Assembly: GCF_024713975.1 (NCBI RefSeq)
Contig: NC_091099.1
Coordinates: 6,822,501-6,886,500, forward strand
Reading direction: 5' to 3'
DNA from: Paralichthys olivaceus
Lineage: Eukaryota > Chordata > Actinopteri > Pleuronectiformes > Paralichthyidae
DNA length: 64,000 nucleotides
Positions 1 through 13,485 of the stretch are shown here, in pieces. The notes beneath the pieces were generated by a model that saw nothing but the letters and a program-made list of their open reading frames with translations, was not told the DNA's origin and did no database searches. Each line of letters starts with the position of its first letter. Within the stretch, counting starts at the first letter, position 1. Made by a program: the position numbers and the translations under genes.

Positions 1-89
1 CACAATATGTTTGTTAAGAGCTTAAATCACAACTATAAAGTTTTGTTGTACAAAAATCTGCGTGCAACATGAACACATCCATCTCTTAC

Positions 90-3000
90 CAGATCAAGGT
101 CTTGCTGGCTGACTCGGGACAGACTGAGTCCACGGCTTCCACTTGGCTGCAACCCCCCGAATGAGTCTGAAAAAAAATAAAGGTAAAATACATAAACACT
201 TAATGAAACTTATGCCATTTTCACAGCCAGGGGTGTTTTTTTTAAATGCTTCCAAAGACTAAGATCAGATGTGAATATATCTGGAATACATCTTCTCACC
301 ATCTGTGAGACGAGATCTGTACAAACTGGCTCCGGGCAACAGAGAGTCCTTGGGGTCAGTGGGGGAACAGTGCAACAGGTAGTACTCCAGGTGGCGCCAC
401 AACACAAACAAACAAGTCTCTATAACGTCTGAGAAAAGAGGGAGGTCAAGGCAAAACAACTCATGATGGGACAATTGTACTCGGTGTTACTTGAAGTACA
501 AACATACAACAACCAGTGATGGACGCTGGGTCATAAAACAGCCCTCTAGTCTGAAGATGTTTGTCCTGTCATTACAACTGTGCCCGCCTGGGGCCAAAGA
601 ATACAGGAGCACAGGGCCAGCAGCTTGGCTCTGTTGTTGACGAGCTGGACCAGTCGTCTCTTGGCCAACAAGCTCCTCTGCACTGAGGAGATTTTCTCCA
701 CACCTCCGGGTCCTGACACCAAACCCTGGCACAACTACAGAGAAGACGAATGTGCTTAGAACTCACGACAAATCACGTGGGAGACAAAACAGTGATTAAA
801 ATAAAGCAGTTCATTTTTATTCATTCGTTTGTTTACTTGAACTTTAAAATAAAACAGTTTGCTCATGCGTACAACGGTGTGGTGACTGTGAGACAGAGTG
901 AATCTGTCGATCATTACCTCCTTGAGCTCCTCTGGAGGCAGCTGATCCAGACTCTGCAGTTTGCTCAGGCTCTGTCTGTGACTCTGGTGGAACCTGAAGA
1001 AATCTGCAGCACTGTTCTTCAGCAGGTAAAGAACCAGACCCAGACTTGGAGCTCGAGAGTAAGCCATCGAAGGCAGAGTGGATGAAAGATCTAAAAAAAT
1101 TAATTAAAAAAAAAAAGATTTCAGTCTCATACTTGTTTATCTTCAAGTTACCTTTCTGTGAACCTCAAGATTTCTAAACTGATGTATCAGATTTCAGACA
1201 TTTCACAAACAGGAGAGGACAAACAATGAATGTATTATCAACTGGAGCTTGGTTACAAAGTGTAAAGTGACATGAGTTCAATTCCTGTTCCTCTGCTTTC
1301 GTATATGGGCCGAACATCACTGACCTGTGCGTCCTCCGTCCCTGCCAGCTGGCTCGCTGCCCGACGGGCTGAACAGGCAGATGCTGAACTGAGCCTGGGT
1401 GGAGCTCTGCAGCAGCAGCGTCTGGCAGTACTCCATGATGTTGGCACACACCTGGGGACAGAGGACACCATCTCTCAGGGTCACTGACAATGCAGAAGTG
1501 ATGAATAATCATGACTGTGGAAAGAAGACTCCACACACATTACATCAGTGTCTTTCCTCTCTTCTCTTTACCATTATACAGTTTGATAACCTGAAATCAG
1601 TCCAACGGGAACAAGGTATGACTAGTTTACTGTATTTAACACTTGTCAAACCTGTTGCATGGCCACCTCCATCTCCTCTCGTCGTTCTGCTGAATCTCTC
1701 GGCACAGCGATCTCAGCCTGCTTCAGCAGCCTCTCCCGCTCGCTCCCCACCAGATAGCCGAGCAGAGATAGACACAGACGCTAGAAAAGATCAAACATGT
1801 TACTAACTGTGCTAAGCGGCCAAAAACACATTTCATAGAGTTAAAAGCAAAACCAGTCTCACCTGGAATCTGTTTATGTGACCCTGGAACTCCATAAGAG
1901 CTGCACTGTTGACCTCCCCACCCACCTCCAGGGCACCTGAGAGAACACACAGTTCATGACCCACACCATCAATCACACGCAAAGATGTGTGTGAATATTT
2001 TACAGAATGGAAACACTTTCAGGTTTATGTGCTTGGTTTTCTTTGTACCTGGCAGAGCTGTTTTACTGATGATGCCCGTGAGCAAAGAGAGCTCCTGCAA
2101 AGATCCCATGCTGAGCTCATGACAGCGCAACAAGGACTGAATGGTGTCTGCGTGGACTATTAGCCACTGAAGAACCTGGACATACAGACACACAGGAAAA
2201 ATTGGGTAAATGGACAGGTAGGGTCCAAGACACGAGGTAGAATATGACCTGATGACGAGTGACATGCTGAATCTTAGGATTTTAAGGGTAAGATTTTGAA
2301 ATAAAACAATCTTCTTAGCTTACCTGTGCTGCCCCCTGCTGGTGATTCACACTGGTAGATGTAAGGATGACCTGAAAGAGTCTCAAGGTGGGTAAGAGAA
2401 TCTGCCTGTAACGATCCATGGGACTGGGGATGAAGCCTGACGGGTCCCGCATCACCCTGGAGACCACAAGGGAACATACACAAACATGAGGAATATTCAG
2501 AACAGATGTATAAACAATATGTAATATAAAGGATAAAGGACACTACATTTATAACACTGCCTGACTTTTCTGACGGCAGCGAAGAAGCTTTTAGTTGTGG
2601 TGAGCAGGTATCATCATAGCACAGAGGTTATAAATCTATTTAAGAATAATTCAAGTGTGAGGAATTTGTTTTTTCGAGATATTTTATCCCAAAATTAAAA
2701 ATGCATTTTATTCTTCCCTTTCCAGGCCTGTACCTGTGTGCATCACTGTCAGGCACCATGTCAAACACCTGACACTCCATCAGCTGCACCACAAGTCCAC
2801 AGCGCAGCAACTCCACAGCTCCCTGGCCTGTCTTAGCCACACGAGTCATCAGAGCCTAAAAACACACAAATGAGATGGTACCTTCATGATCTTATATTTA
2901 CACAAAAATAGGGCTCTGACTTTCCAACAACCAGCACAAAACATAGCGTTTCTCTTTAATAGTATTTCAGCTATCAATGTCTCCTCACCATCTTGCTCTC

Positions 3001-6000
3001 ATAGATGTAGAGTGGTTTGAGGAGTGGTGGCTGAGGTGTGAGCAGGGTCTGCAGGGCGGCATCATCTCGTCTCAGGCTCTCCACTAGCGACCGCAGGTAG
3101 CCACTGTTGCACACGTACACCAGCCACTGATTCTGGCGATCTATTGACAGGATCCGGTCCAGCACGGCCAGGGCCAGCATCTGTCGGACGTGGAGATGAG
3201 ATGAGGAAGTCAAAAGAGGCACTTTGTAAGAAAGAGGCAGGATAGGTGAGAGAAAGGATGCTTTTATCACAGCTGACTCTACAAATTTGGATTCACCACA
3301 AAATTGTCTTGAACAAAATACATCAAGTATTAAAGCATTTATGCATCTTTAATGATTCAAGAGCTTATATAAAATCAGAACATCAGGTTGAATCTGGCGA
3401 AAATAAGCATTAAGTCATATTGTTAGAGAAAACATATGGTTTGGTTCATACCCGGCTAATTTCATGGCCGTCACAGGCGTCCCTGCACACAACCTCCATG
3501 AGAGATTTGCCATAACTCTCGATGATAGCGAGGTTCTCTCTCTGGAGTTTGGAGAAACCGTCTTCGGGGGCTGTGAGTCGTTCCCACATCGCCTTCCCAG
3601 CTGATGGAGGGACGGAGAGACATTTGATGATTGAAACTTGTCTGTAATGATTCTCTGACAGGAAAATACTTACTATACATATCAAATGTGAAATCACAGT
3701 GTACCTGTCTGTAGAGTGTCGGGTTCCTCAGGTTTCTGGGCGATTTGCAGGTAGTACAGCAGAGATCCATACAGGTGAGCCCGCAGACGCTGGTATCCAC
3801 CTCCTTAAAGTGTAAAAGACAAAATCATTCAGTCTCATCTGACTGAGAATTATCCCCACAACATACTGAATGTGAGAAATGTGGGTTTATGAGTCAGAGG
3901 GTTTGTTAGGTCATCACTGACCAGTACAGAGGATGAAGTCCAGCAGCTTGCGTAGAATCAGATGGAGGGCAGAATTGGCGATGGAGGCGAAACCTGAGGA
4001 TGCCTCTAATCCCTCCCCCTGCTGCTGCTCAGACAGCACTGACTGGCTGAGGTGGGCAGTCAGAGTGAAGACTGCCCCGGCAACAATGGGCATCAGTTCT
4101 CCTGCTGCGTCCTCAGATAACACCTGCACAACACAAAACAGCATTTTAATTAAGTTGTTATAACAATCTCTGGATTTGAGAGGAGTTAAACCTCCTCCTG
4201 GTCATGATGCTAATATCAGTTTCCTCCACGTGACAAATGACCTCACTGACCTTATCATGGAGGTCCAGCAGCAGGTCTCTGATAATGAGCTGTCGGTCAT
4301 CAGCTGGTATGAGATCAGCAGGGCAGGCGGTCAACAGCACCTCCACCAGGCTCCTCCAGGACTGCAGCGCATGTCGCTTTGCACTGAGACTTCGACGGAC
4401 GCGGTTACGTTCCACCACCTGCTGCAGGATGGAATTCACTTCCTAGAAGAAACAAACATCCGGGGACAGAAATAAGAATACGAAAAACATTTTGACTCCG
4501 ACAAAGCATTACAGACTGTCATTTTCACTCACCTCCAGTAACAGGGGCCTCTGTCCAATGGCTGCCATTCCCTGCAGTGCATTTACCTCAGCAACTAAAA
4601 CTCTGTGAAGCAACTGTAAAGAAAAGTACATCATATAATAAATGCTTCTGACTCAGAGAAAGAAAAACAAGAAAAATATTTGAAAACAAGTCAATAGGGA
4701 AAGAGAAAAATCACATGTTAAAATTGGAATCTCACCTTAACGTTGCACACAGTGTGTCCCTGCTCATTGACGTGCTCACAGTTGGAGATCACCTGTTCTA
4801 TCTGAGTGCGCTCAAAGAAGTCCAGCTGCAGGAGCTCGGGCATGTCCTGACTGAAATCGATGGCGTCCAGCACACTCAGCAACTTCCTGCGCACTGACGA
4901 CATCAAACAAGGACAAGATGAGAGTCAACCCAAAAACAATCAAGTCAAACATCAACAGAGTCGATACTGAATATATTACAGCTATTCATATTTTATTTGT
5001 TTACTAAAATGTCACAAACCTTTAGAAACTGTGTCAAAATGGAGGAAGCCGCTGACTGATCTGCTCTCTTCCTCCATCCCCAACTCTCCATCAGCTGAAA
5101 AGAAAAGTAAGTTAACATTTTAAACATATAAATTAAATGACTTGAAAAAGTCTAAGCCTAAGTTTAGAAACACACTCCAACCTGTGTGCTGAGTGTGTGG
5201 CTGATCATCCAGCAGGAGGCTGACGAGGCGTTGCGTGTGTGAACGCTGGCGGTTCAGTGACGTCACTCTCAGCTCGATTGCAGCTGTTTTCATGAGCCAA
5301 GACATCTGGGAGAGGGCAGCAATCTGGTTACCTGAGGAGCGGAGAGAGCAGAGGGAAACACAATGATTGTCACTGTATTTTACAGTTACACATTTTATCA
5401 GTGATAGAAACAGCTCTGTCATATTCAGAGTTCAATGTTGCTGCTGTTTCCTGTATTTCCAGCAGAGACACAATACAACCACTGATTTCAATTAATTGTT
5501 CTCATTTCCTTCTCTCCCATTTCCTGCCCCTCGTGATTCATGCTGTCTCTTTATCACATCCTTGATGTTTCTGCTGTTACATATTTCAGGTCCAGGCAGA
5601 TCAACAAGGATCCTGTACTCACTGGGGAGGATGAAGGGCATGTGCTGCAGGTGGGAGAACAGGAAGTCCTGGCTGGTCCTCAAATAGCGCATGGTGGGCC
5701 CGGATGTGTCGGGGCAGGCACACAGCTGGTAGATCACCTAGGAGAGGAAGACAATGGCAAAAAAAGACAAATAAGAAATCAGATTGCCCACACATTAATC
5801 CCATACGTATATTAAAGCTACTGGACATAAATGTTTGAAGAGTACCTGGTAGCAGAGCTCGGCCAGGTGCGGGGCCTGCTGTGTGATCACAGGTCCAGAT
5901 CTCTTCTCAGTGCCTCTCTGCAGCAGACTCAGGATGGCGTGCAGGCAGCTCCGTGGACAACCCAACACTCCTGTAGCACAGCAAGAATTGTAATGTGAAT

Positions 6001-9000
6001 ATATATATTACAAAAATCACCACAGCTACCAAAACCATTGGCAGAGATTGTGGTCTGACCTGGGTCCTGGAGGTTGGTGGAGGACACCGGCTTCTTGACT
6101 TCGTATCCCAAAAGGTAAAGAGCAAGGTTGGGTGTCTTGAGCTCCAAGGAGTTGATCAGTAGGTTCAGAATATGGATCTGGGTTTCATGTCGGATTCTTG
6201 CCATCTTTTTTTGTTGGTCTGAGTCTAGAGAGAGAGTCTAGTTTGAGCATGGTACTTCTAAAACACAGGTTTGGACTTCAAATTGATGACAGCAAGAATT
6301 ATTTCAAATGTGGGAGAGATTTTACAGACAACAAAAAATAGATAAGAAATGTCTCCCTCTCTCTCTCTCACCATCTTCTTTCTCTGTTTCCTCTTCTGCC
6401 TCTTCATTGTCCAGACACTCCACAAAGCCTGCCATCAGTTTGTCACTCACTGTCTAAGGGACAGAAAAGCAGTGTTCTGGAGTTGACATCAGAAGTTCCA
6501 ACAAGTTCAAATGAAGGTCACTAATGCCACAATATGCAATGACCTTCTCCAAAGCATATTTTGTGAAATGTCCTATTTCTTTGTGAGAAAAGTATTGCTA
6601 ATCTTGAGATTTGCTTATACCTGGTCGTGTGTGAAATCTCCCACCAGCCTACTCTGGATGTTGGGGTAGTTGGCGATGCGACGCAGGATCTTGGCACTTT
6701 GGAATGCAGCCTCTGGGTTGGAGCTGCTGTGGTACAGGAACCTGCAGGGGACCATCAAGTTTCCCAACTTAGTTGCACCCATTTAGACTTTCAGTATAAG
6801 TTTAATGTTTCATAAATAACTGACCATGACTCTTTGTGAGGTTTGACATTTCACAGGAAGGACAGAACTGACTCAGCAAAAATCAATGCCTCAGTTCACC
6901 TGTATGGCCTTACCTGGCAATACTGACAATGTGATCGGCCCGTCGGGTTTGAGGACTGACACCCTGGAGGAGCTGCTCCATGGGAGAAACCAGTAGGGAA
7001 GACTGGCTCTCCCTGAGGAGATCCATAAACACCACCTCCTTCTGCAGAGCCAGGTCCAGCAAGCAAAGGCAATGCAGAACTGCTGACTCCAAGTGTTTTT
7101 TACCTGTAGGGGGGCAGTAATGGAGCGTGTCTTCAGAACAAACAAATACACACACTCGCCATCTCTTTCTCTAACAGCAGCAGTGTATGTTCTCTCACCA
7201 GGGAAAGGTGCATAAGTGTCCAGCTGGCGGACACCCTCCTCCAGCAGGCTGAGGCAGAGTGCCAGCATGGGTGAGTCATTGAGCAGATGGAACATGATGC
7301 TGTGGCCGGGGGGCTTGTGGGCTGGGACCTGCTCACCCTGCAGCTCCACCATCTCCTGGACAAAGTCTGATGGCTGTGGCTCGTAGTCCTGCAGCAGCTT
7401 GTGGAACACCTCCAGAACAGAGTCAGCTACTTCCCACTGAGAAATGGCAGAGCAAAAAAAAGCAAATGAACAAATGTAAGAGTGGTGAAACAGAGAATAT
7501 ATGCATGTTTGCAGCTACACTTCTAAACCTGGTGAAGACACAGGAGAAGAACTCTACCTTCTCAGCTGGACGACGATATGCTCTGGTGGGGAAGGGGAGG
7601 AACACAGAGTCTCGCAAGAAGTTCAGATAGGGCTGGAAGCCTGGTACTCGTAGCCCGGCGCCCAAATTAACAGGAAGGCTGCTCTCGACTAGTGTGCTGA
7701 TCAGATGACAGAAGGCTTGTGTCAGAGGGTACTCCTCACAGCTCGACTCGATCTCATTCAGCTCCACCTAAGAGACAGGAAAACAAATCTGAAAGTTTGC
7801 CACTTTTTTACAAGATGAAAGTTTATATTCTTCATTACATAAAACATAAAACCTTCATTATGTTTATCTATGATTTCCAACAGAATCTTGCAATGTGCTA
7901 ATTTCACTCATTTCTATTTGGGCTTTGGTTAAGGGTTGTCTTGTTGCACTAATTGGACTCTTTATCAACAACAGAATGAATCTTCTTATTTGCTTGAATC
8001 TGACAGGGAAAGATGAGACTGTTTCTTACAGGGTTGAGCAGGAGAAATCCAATTTGACATTCACTCACCTCAATGCCAGCCGCCTGCCTCTGCCCTGGGG
8101 CTCGAACTGTCTGAAGGATCTGTGGTGGAAAAACAAGTTACAATGCTTTGGATCTGACACAAAACTTATGAAACAACACAAGCTGGAAAACTAAAAAAAC
8201 AAGGTCACAAAACTACTGATGATAAGAATATAAAAAAGGGTTGATATTTATGTCACTTTCTTTTCTAACCCTTTTAACATCTGAGAAAGTTCATATTTAC
8301 TCAGGCAATGATAAACTATTATAAGATGGCAAACTGCAGGTGTAGTCATTTTTTAAATGTTGACCTGTGTGTACTCCAGTGACTGCCAGAGGGAAGCGGC
8401 GATCTCGGGTGACTTCCCGAAGGCTGCGAGGCAGTTCAGGACCTCCGCCTTCAGGACGGGTGGAACGCTGCACTGAATCAACCCCAGCATCACCACAACT
8501 GGAGTCCACTGAGGATGTTCACACAATGCCAGGCGGGCATTTTCACTCTAGGAAAAACAAAAACACACACCGACCACAATAGAGTTAGATAAACATTTTA
8601 AAGAGTTTTCCCAGACGTAACTGAACACATCACTTGATCTTGATATTAGTGTTGTTTTCTAATCCATGTGATATTAGAACATAACCAAAAAATGCCCATC
8701 CTTGAGGTGAATGTTGTAACATACCCATGTAATGATGGTGGTGAGTAACTCCAAAAATGAAGTGAGTCCTTCCAGCTCCCTCTGGGTGATGCCCCTCAGT
8801 GGTGGGTGGCGGTACTGTGCAGCATCTGGGTTTGGAAGGTCTCGCCGCAGGTTCTCATGGTAGAGCATGAGGGAGTGAAAGAAATGTTCCCAAGACACTG
8901 GGCTGCCAGAGACTCCTTGAATGTTGTCACCTGCATACGTGTGCATGAAGTTAGTTGGCATTCATTTGAATATGCTTTAGATAAAACAATGCAGATACCA

Positions 9001-12000
9001 ATTAATTAGTGCTCTTACTGTGTGTGGCTCCGTTAGTTTTCAATAGGCTGAAGCAGTAGTGTGCACACTGAGGACCATTGGCGAGGCCTTTTAGCATACG
9101 CAGATACGAGATATAAAGGGTGGAGGGCAGAAGGTCTCCCATCTGACGGACAAACTTGGACAGAACCACCTGCATGAAATCGAATAGAAAAAAAAGATTG
9201 ATTCAACTTTAACTCTATAATTTTCAGTACATCCCATCTTGGATCAGAAAATATGGCCCTTACCTGTTTGTGTGGAGGCCTTTGAAGGGCCATTCCCAGG
9301 TAAGATCCCTGCAATGAGGTGTGTTGGAGAGACTCTGTGGGACACCAGAACTCCAGGCCCAGCTCCAGCCCGAATGAGTCTTTACCATAAAACTCCCCAA
9401 TCTGAAAAAGACAAAACAGACACCAAACTGAGAAATATTTAAAGCCACAGAATAAAGCAACTGCAGCATTGTTTCTTACACCCTTTTCCACTGTTTACAC
9501 ACTCCCATCCAGGTCCTGAGGAAATGTAAAAGCTTAGTTGAAGTGTACATATGCATGCGTATGAGATAAGACTTACAAGGAACATGAGGTGGTCCAAGTC
9601 CTTGCGCAATGATGACGGAAGCTCGCTGTCCATCTGTAGTGACATGTGCACCAGGCGGGCATCCTCATCGGCACGGTTACGAAGCTGCTTCACCTGCAAA
9701 GCAAAATTAAATAATATAATCAAGACACAAAATAACACACAACCTAATAATGAATCAGTGTAGTTTCCAATTCTGAAAAGTTGAGAGTATGACAAGATAT
9801 CCAAAAATATCTTTGGCATCTCTTACCTTCATTGGCATGAGTGCCAGGAAGTCTGTGATGAGTGAATGGAGGCGGCGGATGTAAAACTCTTCCTGTGCAA
9901 AACTCTCACATCCCAGCATGCCCTCCCTCATAAACAGGAAGACATCTCCCAGTAGAGCCTGGTCAGTTAGAGCCTCATCAGCCTCAGTGAACTCAACCAG
10001 GGCTGCTCAACACACACAAATACACAAGATTTAAATGGCTGTTATCTTTGTGAACTATCATTCCTGCGAGCGAGGCAGAAATAGAGGGCTTACCAGATCC
10101 CTGTGGTAGCTGGGAGAGGACCCTCAGGGACAGAGCCCAAGCCAGTCGACACACAGCCTGCAGGCCTGGAAGCTTCCACGGCTGGCCATCCATCAGACGA
10201 CTGTGCACTGCAGCTACATACTGCCTCTCTGTCAGCAGTGGCAGAGCCTGGAGCAGATCTAAAAGACACAAAGATGAGCCTTCAATAGCTGTTAAAGCAA
10301 AAAAAATGAAACTAACAGCAACGTTATGCAACTGCAAGTACAGTGGATGCATTTTTAGTGGTTACAGTTAAAAACTTTACGTTATATGTATTAAACATGG
10401 CCCCACCTTCTCTATCTTCAGTCCCCTGCTCTACAAAGCTGACATCCAAGCAGTAGAGCAGAGCCATGACCAGAGCCTGGTTCACACGGTCCAATGAGCC
10501 GTCGGCTTGAGCTGTCGCTGTCTCCAGATGGCCAATGAGAGCCAGAGTGTCATCTTTAGACAAGGGTGATTGGCAGGTCCATGAAAACAGGCTGTCAGCC
10601 AGTGCCTGTCTGCATTCATTAATGAGGTCAGAAACCTGGCAACAACAGAGGGAGTTAATGGTGTCCATATTAATCTCGGTACAATAAATTTTATTTACTT
10701 TCAGTCAAGTATGTTCAAAGTAAAAACAATGATGATGATTATTTTTGTTTTAAATTAACACAATAGATTTGCTCCCACCTCCTTCCTGTGTTTTTCGTTG
10801 CCAAGGCCGCGCTCCTTCTGCAGCCGTTCAAATTCACGCGTCACACTGATCTCAGACACCAAGGTTAGGATGCGTTTGGTCAGACCCTGGCTCATTAGTT
10901 CATCTGTAAAACGTGTCGTCAAAGCCACTAACTCCCCACTGAGGAAGAATACAGACAAATATAGGTCAACTATTAAACATGAGTTACAGGGCGAAACAAA
11001 AATCAACCACAGAACGATATTATACTCGACCTGTGGACCTTTAAAACCACCCGTCATATCTTGAATAGACTACGATAACATTATTACCTCAGATCCAGGG
11101 TGAAGGTCTTGCCGTGGCGTGACTGGATGAGTGTCCGCAGAGAGTTAGCCACACAAAGCTTTCCATCCCAGTAGAGCAACACAGCTACAAGTCCTCGTGT
11201 CAAACCTGGAAAATGAGGTTGCTGCTGCTCACCTGGAGAAAGACAAATGTTAACAGTGAATCACTTTTGTGAAATGCTGGAATGTGGAATCCATACAAGA
11301 GGCTTTCTCCAAACCATGGAAACCAAAAAGTAAATAATCATAATACATTGTTGTGAGTGCTGCATCCATAACACAATACATAGTAATACACAGTCAGCAA
11401 ATTTACAACATAACTTAATTTGAGGTTTAAGTTCTTTTTTTAAATGTCCACTTCACCTGCCAACAGAAGCTCCAAAGCTGCCAATTCTCCAATATCAAAT
11501 AAGTCACTGAGGATGAAGGCTTCTGACAGCAGCTGCTCTGGGAGGAGTCGAGACCCCTGTTGACCCTGGATGGCGATGCCTTCTGTGCTGGCTTTACGCA
11601 CCTTCTCTCTCTGTTCTGCACTTTTTGGCTATAAATGTAGAGAGGACAGAGGTTATTGATATTACAGTGACAGAGGAGAAAGTTTATACTTAAAATCCAC
11701 CTGTCTGCACCAAAGTGATTTCTATGTTTGTTACACAAGAAGAAGAATATTATAACATTCACATGTGAAATCATAAAGATTGCAAATGCTTTATTGTTTG
11801 CACAGCATCTCACCGGATTCTTAAAAAGTGACAAAAAGTGCGGCTTGTGTTTCTTCAGCTGCAGGTCAAGAATGTGGACACTCTCCGGCTGTCTCCTCAA
11901 CACAGCCCCGTCCACCGTCTCCGAAAGCTCCTTCATCGGCCCCCACAGACTGGCTCCTGGGTAGGAAAATGTGACTTCAATGGTGTGTTGTCCCATCAAA

Positions 12001-12937
12001 CTTGCACAAAACTAACATATACCACTGCTGTCCTGCTAGTCTCTTAAAAACAGAGTCCCATTCTATTCAGGCAAATAAACTTCAATGGAACAATATTGCA
12101 GGGAATCAACAATCCTGTATAACCTGAGATACACTTAATCATCAAGTCTTATTATTCAGTTCATTAGATTTTACTGAGCCTTGAAATAATGAGCATAAAT
12201 GACATGTAAGTCTGGAATTTCATGGTGATCAAGCTCAAACCCAGGATTATCCTGCTCACTACTGGTAGCATCACAAACTAATCAAACCCTCTGGGATGAG
12301 AAATGTATCACCATCATGTTTTTCGAACCCTTATTTTTTTAACTAAAGAAATCTGGGGCCACTGGCTCAGATAGACCAAGTGTCTTTCCACGAAAAGTAT
12401 TGAAAAAGTATCTGTTTCGAAGTTCGTGACTTGGGACTGCAGATGAAAATGAGTCTGAAGTTAACAAGCAGACGAACTGTTACATGAGCGGCACAGCACA
12501 TCAAAACAAACCCAGGCGCTCAGTGACATGTGATGGAAGTGATGCCAAACATTGGTTTGCTTCCTCATTCGGTTTGTGTCTGTGTCGTTAACATGTAAAC
12601 AGGTTGTCACCACAAGCTTCACTTCAGTACTTCAGTGAAAATGAATAAGAGTATACACGTTCGTCTACCTGCTGCTTATTGAGTCAAAGCTAGCTAACTT
12701 CACGTTTAACGTGAAGTTAGCTAGCTTTGTTAGGCTAAGTTAGCTTAGCAGCCCCGAGAGCCTGAACTTGAGGCAGCATGTGGTCAAAGCATTCAACAAA
12801 TAGCGCGGACACACAACTGTGTAAGAGTGTATCCACAAAACGACAATAACCAGTAGCTACTCGGAATCAACACACTGAAGTTAATCAATGAATTAATTGT
12901 TGTACATACCCGAATTTACCGCCATCTGCGCCGCCAT
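90..12937 (-). CDS. nup205: Nucleoporin Nup205 (3'-partial, 41 exons)
   Basis: Large alpha-helical scaffold protein of the inner ring of the nuclear pore, partner of Nup93/Nup35. The visible 1941 codons run collinearly with vertebrate NUP205 (about 2000 aa). Recognisable blocks are LTTRFTDELMSQGL, KQLRNRADEDARLVHMS, SPVSWEHFFHSLMLYHENL, LVESSLPVNLGAGLR, RDACDGHEISR and VIETCLFVLWRHLEYYLLHC. Start is ATG at 12937 (MAAQMAVNSG), giving the family N-terminus. Exons, high to low: 12937-12910, 11956-11814, 11628-11457, 11232-11088, 10938-10779, 10635-10407, 10258-10094, 10002-9827, 9693-9577, 9401-9264, 9169-9019, 8930-8725, 8547-8365, 8119-8069, 7767-7558, 7436-7199, 7103-6914, 6741-6621, 6453-6372, 6218-6060, 5970-5846, 5737-5623, 5331-5182, 5094-5020, 4893-4736, 4613-4533, 4442-4251, 4123-3922, 3803-3705, 3600-3452, 3180-2989, 2855-2734, 2456-2324, 2175-2049, 1936-1863, 1780-1652, 1451-1325, 1090-918, 734-605, 428-300, 166-90. 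Phases agree throughout. About 50 C-terminal residues lie off the left edge. No lesion seen; boundaries could be off by a base. Confidence 0.97.
12685..12729. repeat. 45-bp perfect inverted repeat (hairpin)
   Basis: Two 22-base arms, beginning CAAAGCTAGCTAAC and ending in its reverse complement, are separated by a single T at 12707. It lies in nup205 intron 1, about 180 bp downstream of the exon 1 donor. A GC/AT-mixed hairpin of this perfection would extrude easily; no gene or known element explains it. The nearby GCTAA/TTAGC words are common in teleost DNA. Confidence 0.9.
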
Positions 12938-13485
12938 GGTTCACTCGGACAACTGGAGGGATGCTTCCGGGCCAGTGCCAGTGTCAAATTTAAAATGATA
13001 AATTCTGTACCAACACCCAGGTGCTCTTTACTGAATGAGATTTAAAATTGTAAATCAATGTGTGCGTTAGATGATTAATCCAGTCGGATATTTTTAAACA
13101 TATCCGCAATTCTGTAATTTCCTCCAGGCGGGGTCCTCGGCCCGTTAGATCCCCGCGGCCGGACGGAAATTGAGGTTTATCGATGCAACTTCGATCAAAG
13201 TAATTTCAACGTCTTTTCTGTGAAATATGTCACATTTTAATTCATATAAATGTAATTCTCCTTGAAATATATTTTTCTGTGTCGCCTCGATTGAGAAAGT
13301 CTCCTTTTCCGTTGAATTACGTCAGGGCACCAACATGGTTCCGCCTCGCGTTGGTCCGAACTGTTTTTGACGTTACTCCAACATGTCCACGCTAACATGA
13401 CAGATGTGAGCCTGTGACCGCTGCGATGCTGAACTGTGAGTAAATGTAGCACCGTGTTAAAACAGCGGGGACTTGAATCGGAAGG
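12938..13485. promoter_or_regulatory. Divergent nup205/agk promoter interval
   Basis: Only 548 bp separate the start codons of nup205 (minus) and agk (plus). The interval holds a CpG-bearing GC-rich block near 13120-13170 and an ETS-like CTTCCGG at about 12966, and I see no TATA box, as in housekeeping bidirectional promoters. Transcription start sites cannot be placed from sequence alone. Confidence 0.65.

Noticed and set aside
11427-11999. 190-codon minus-strand frame spanning nup205 exons 2 and 3
   Set aside because: It reads through intron 2 and is out of frame in exon 3; the spliced reading gives the true Nup205 sequence.
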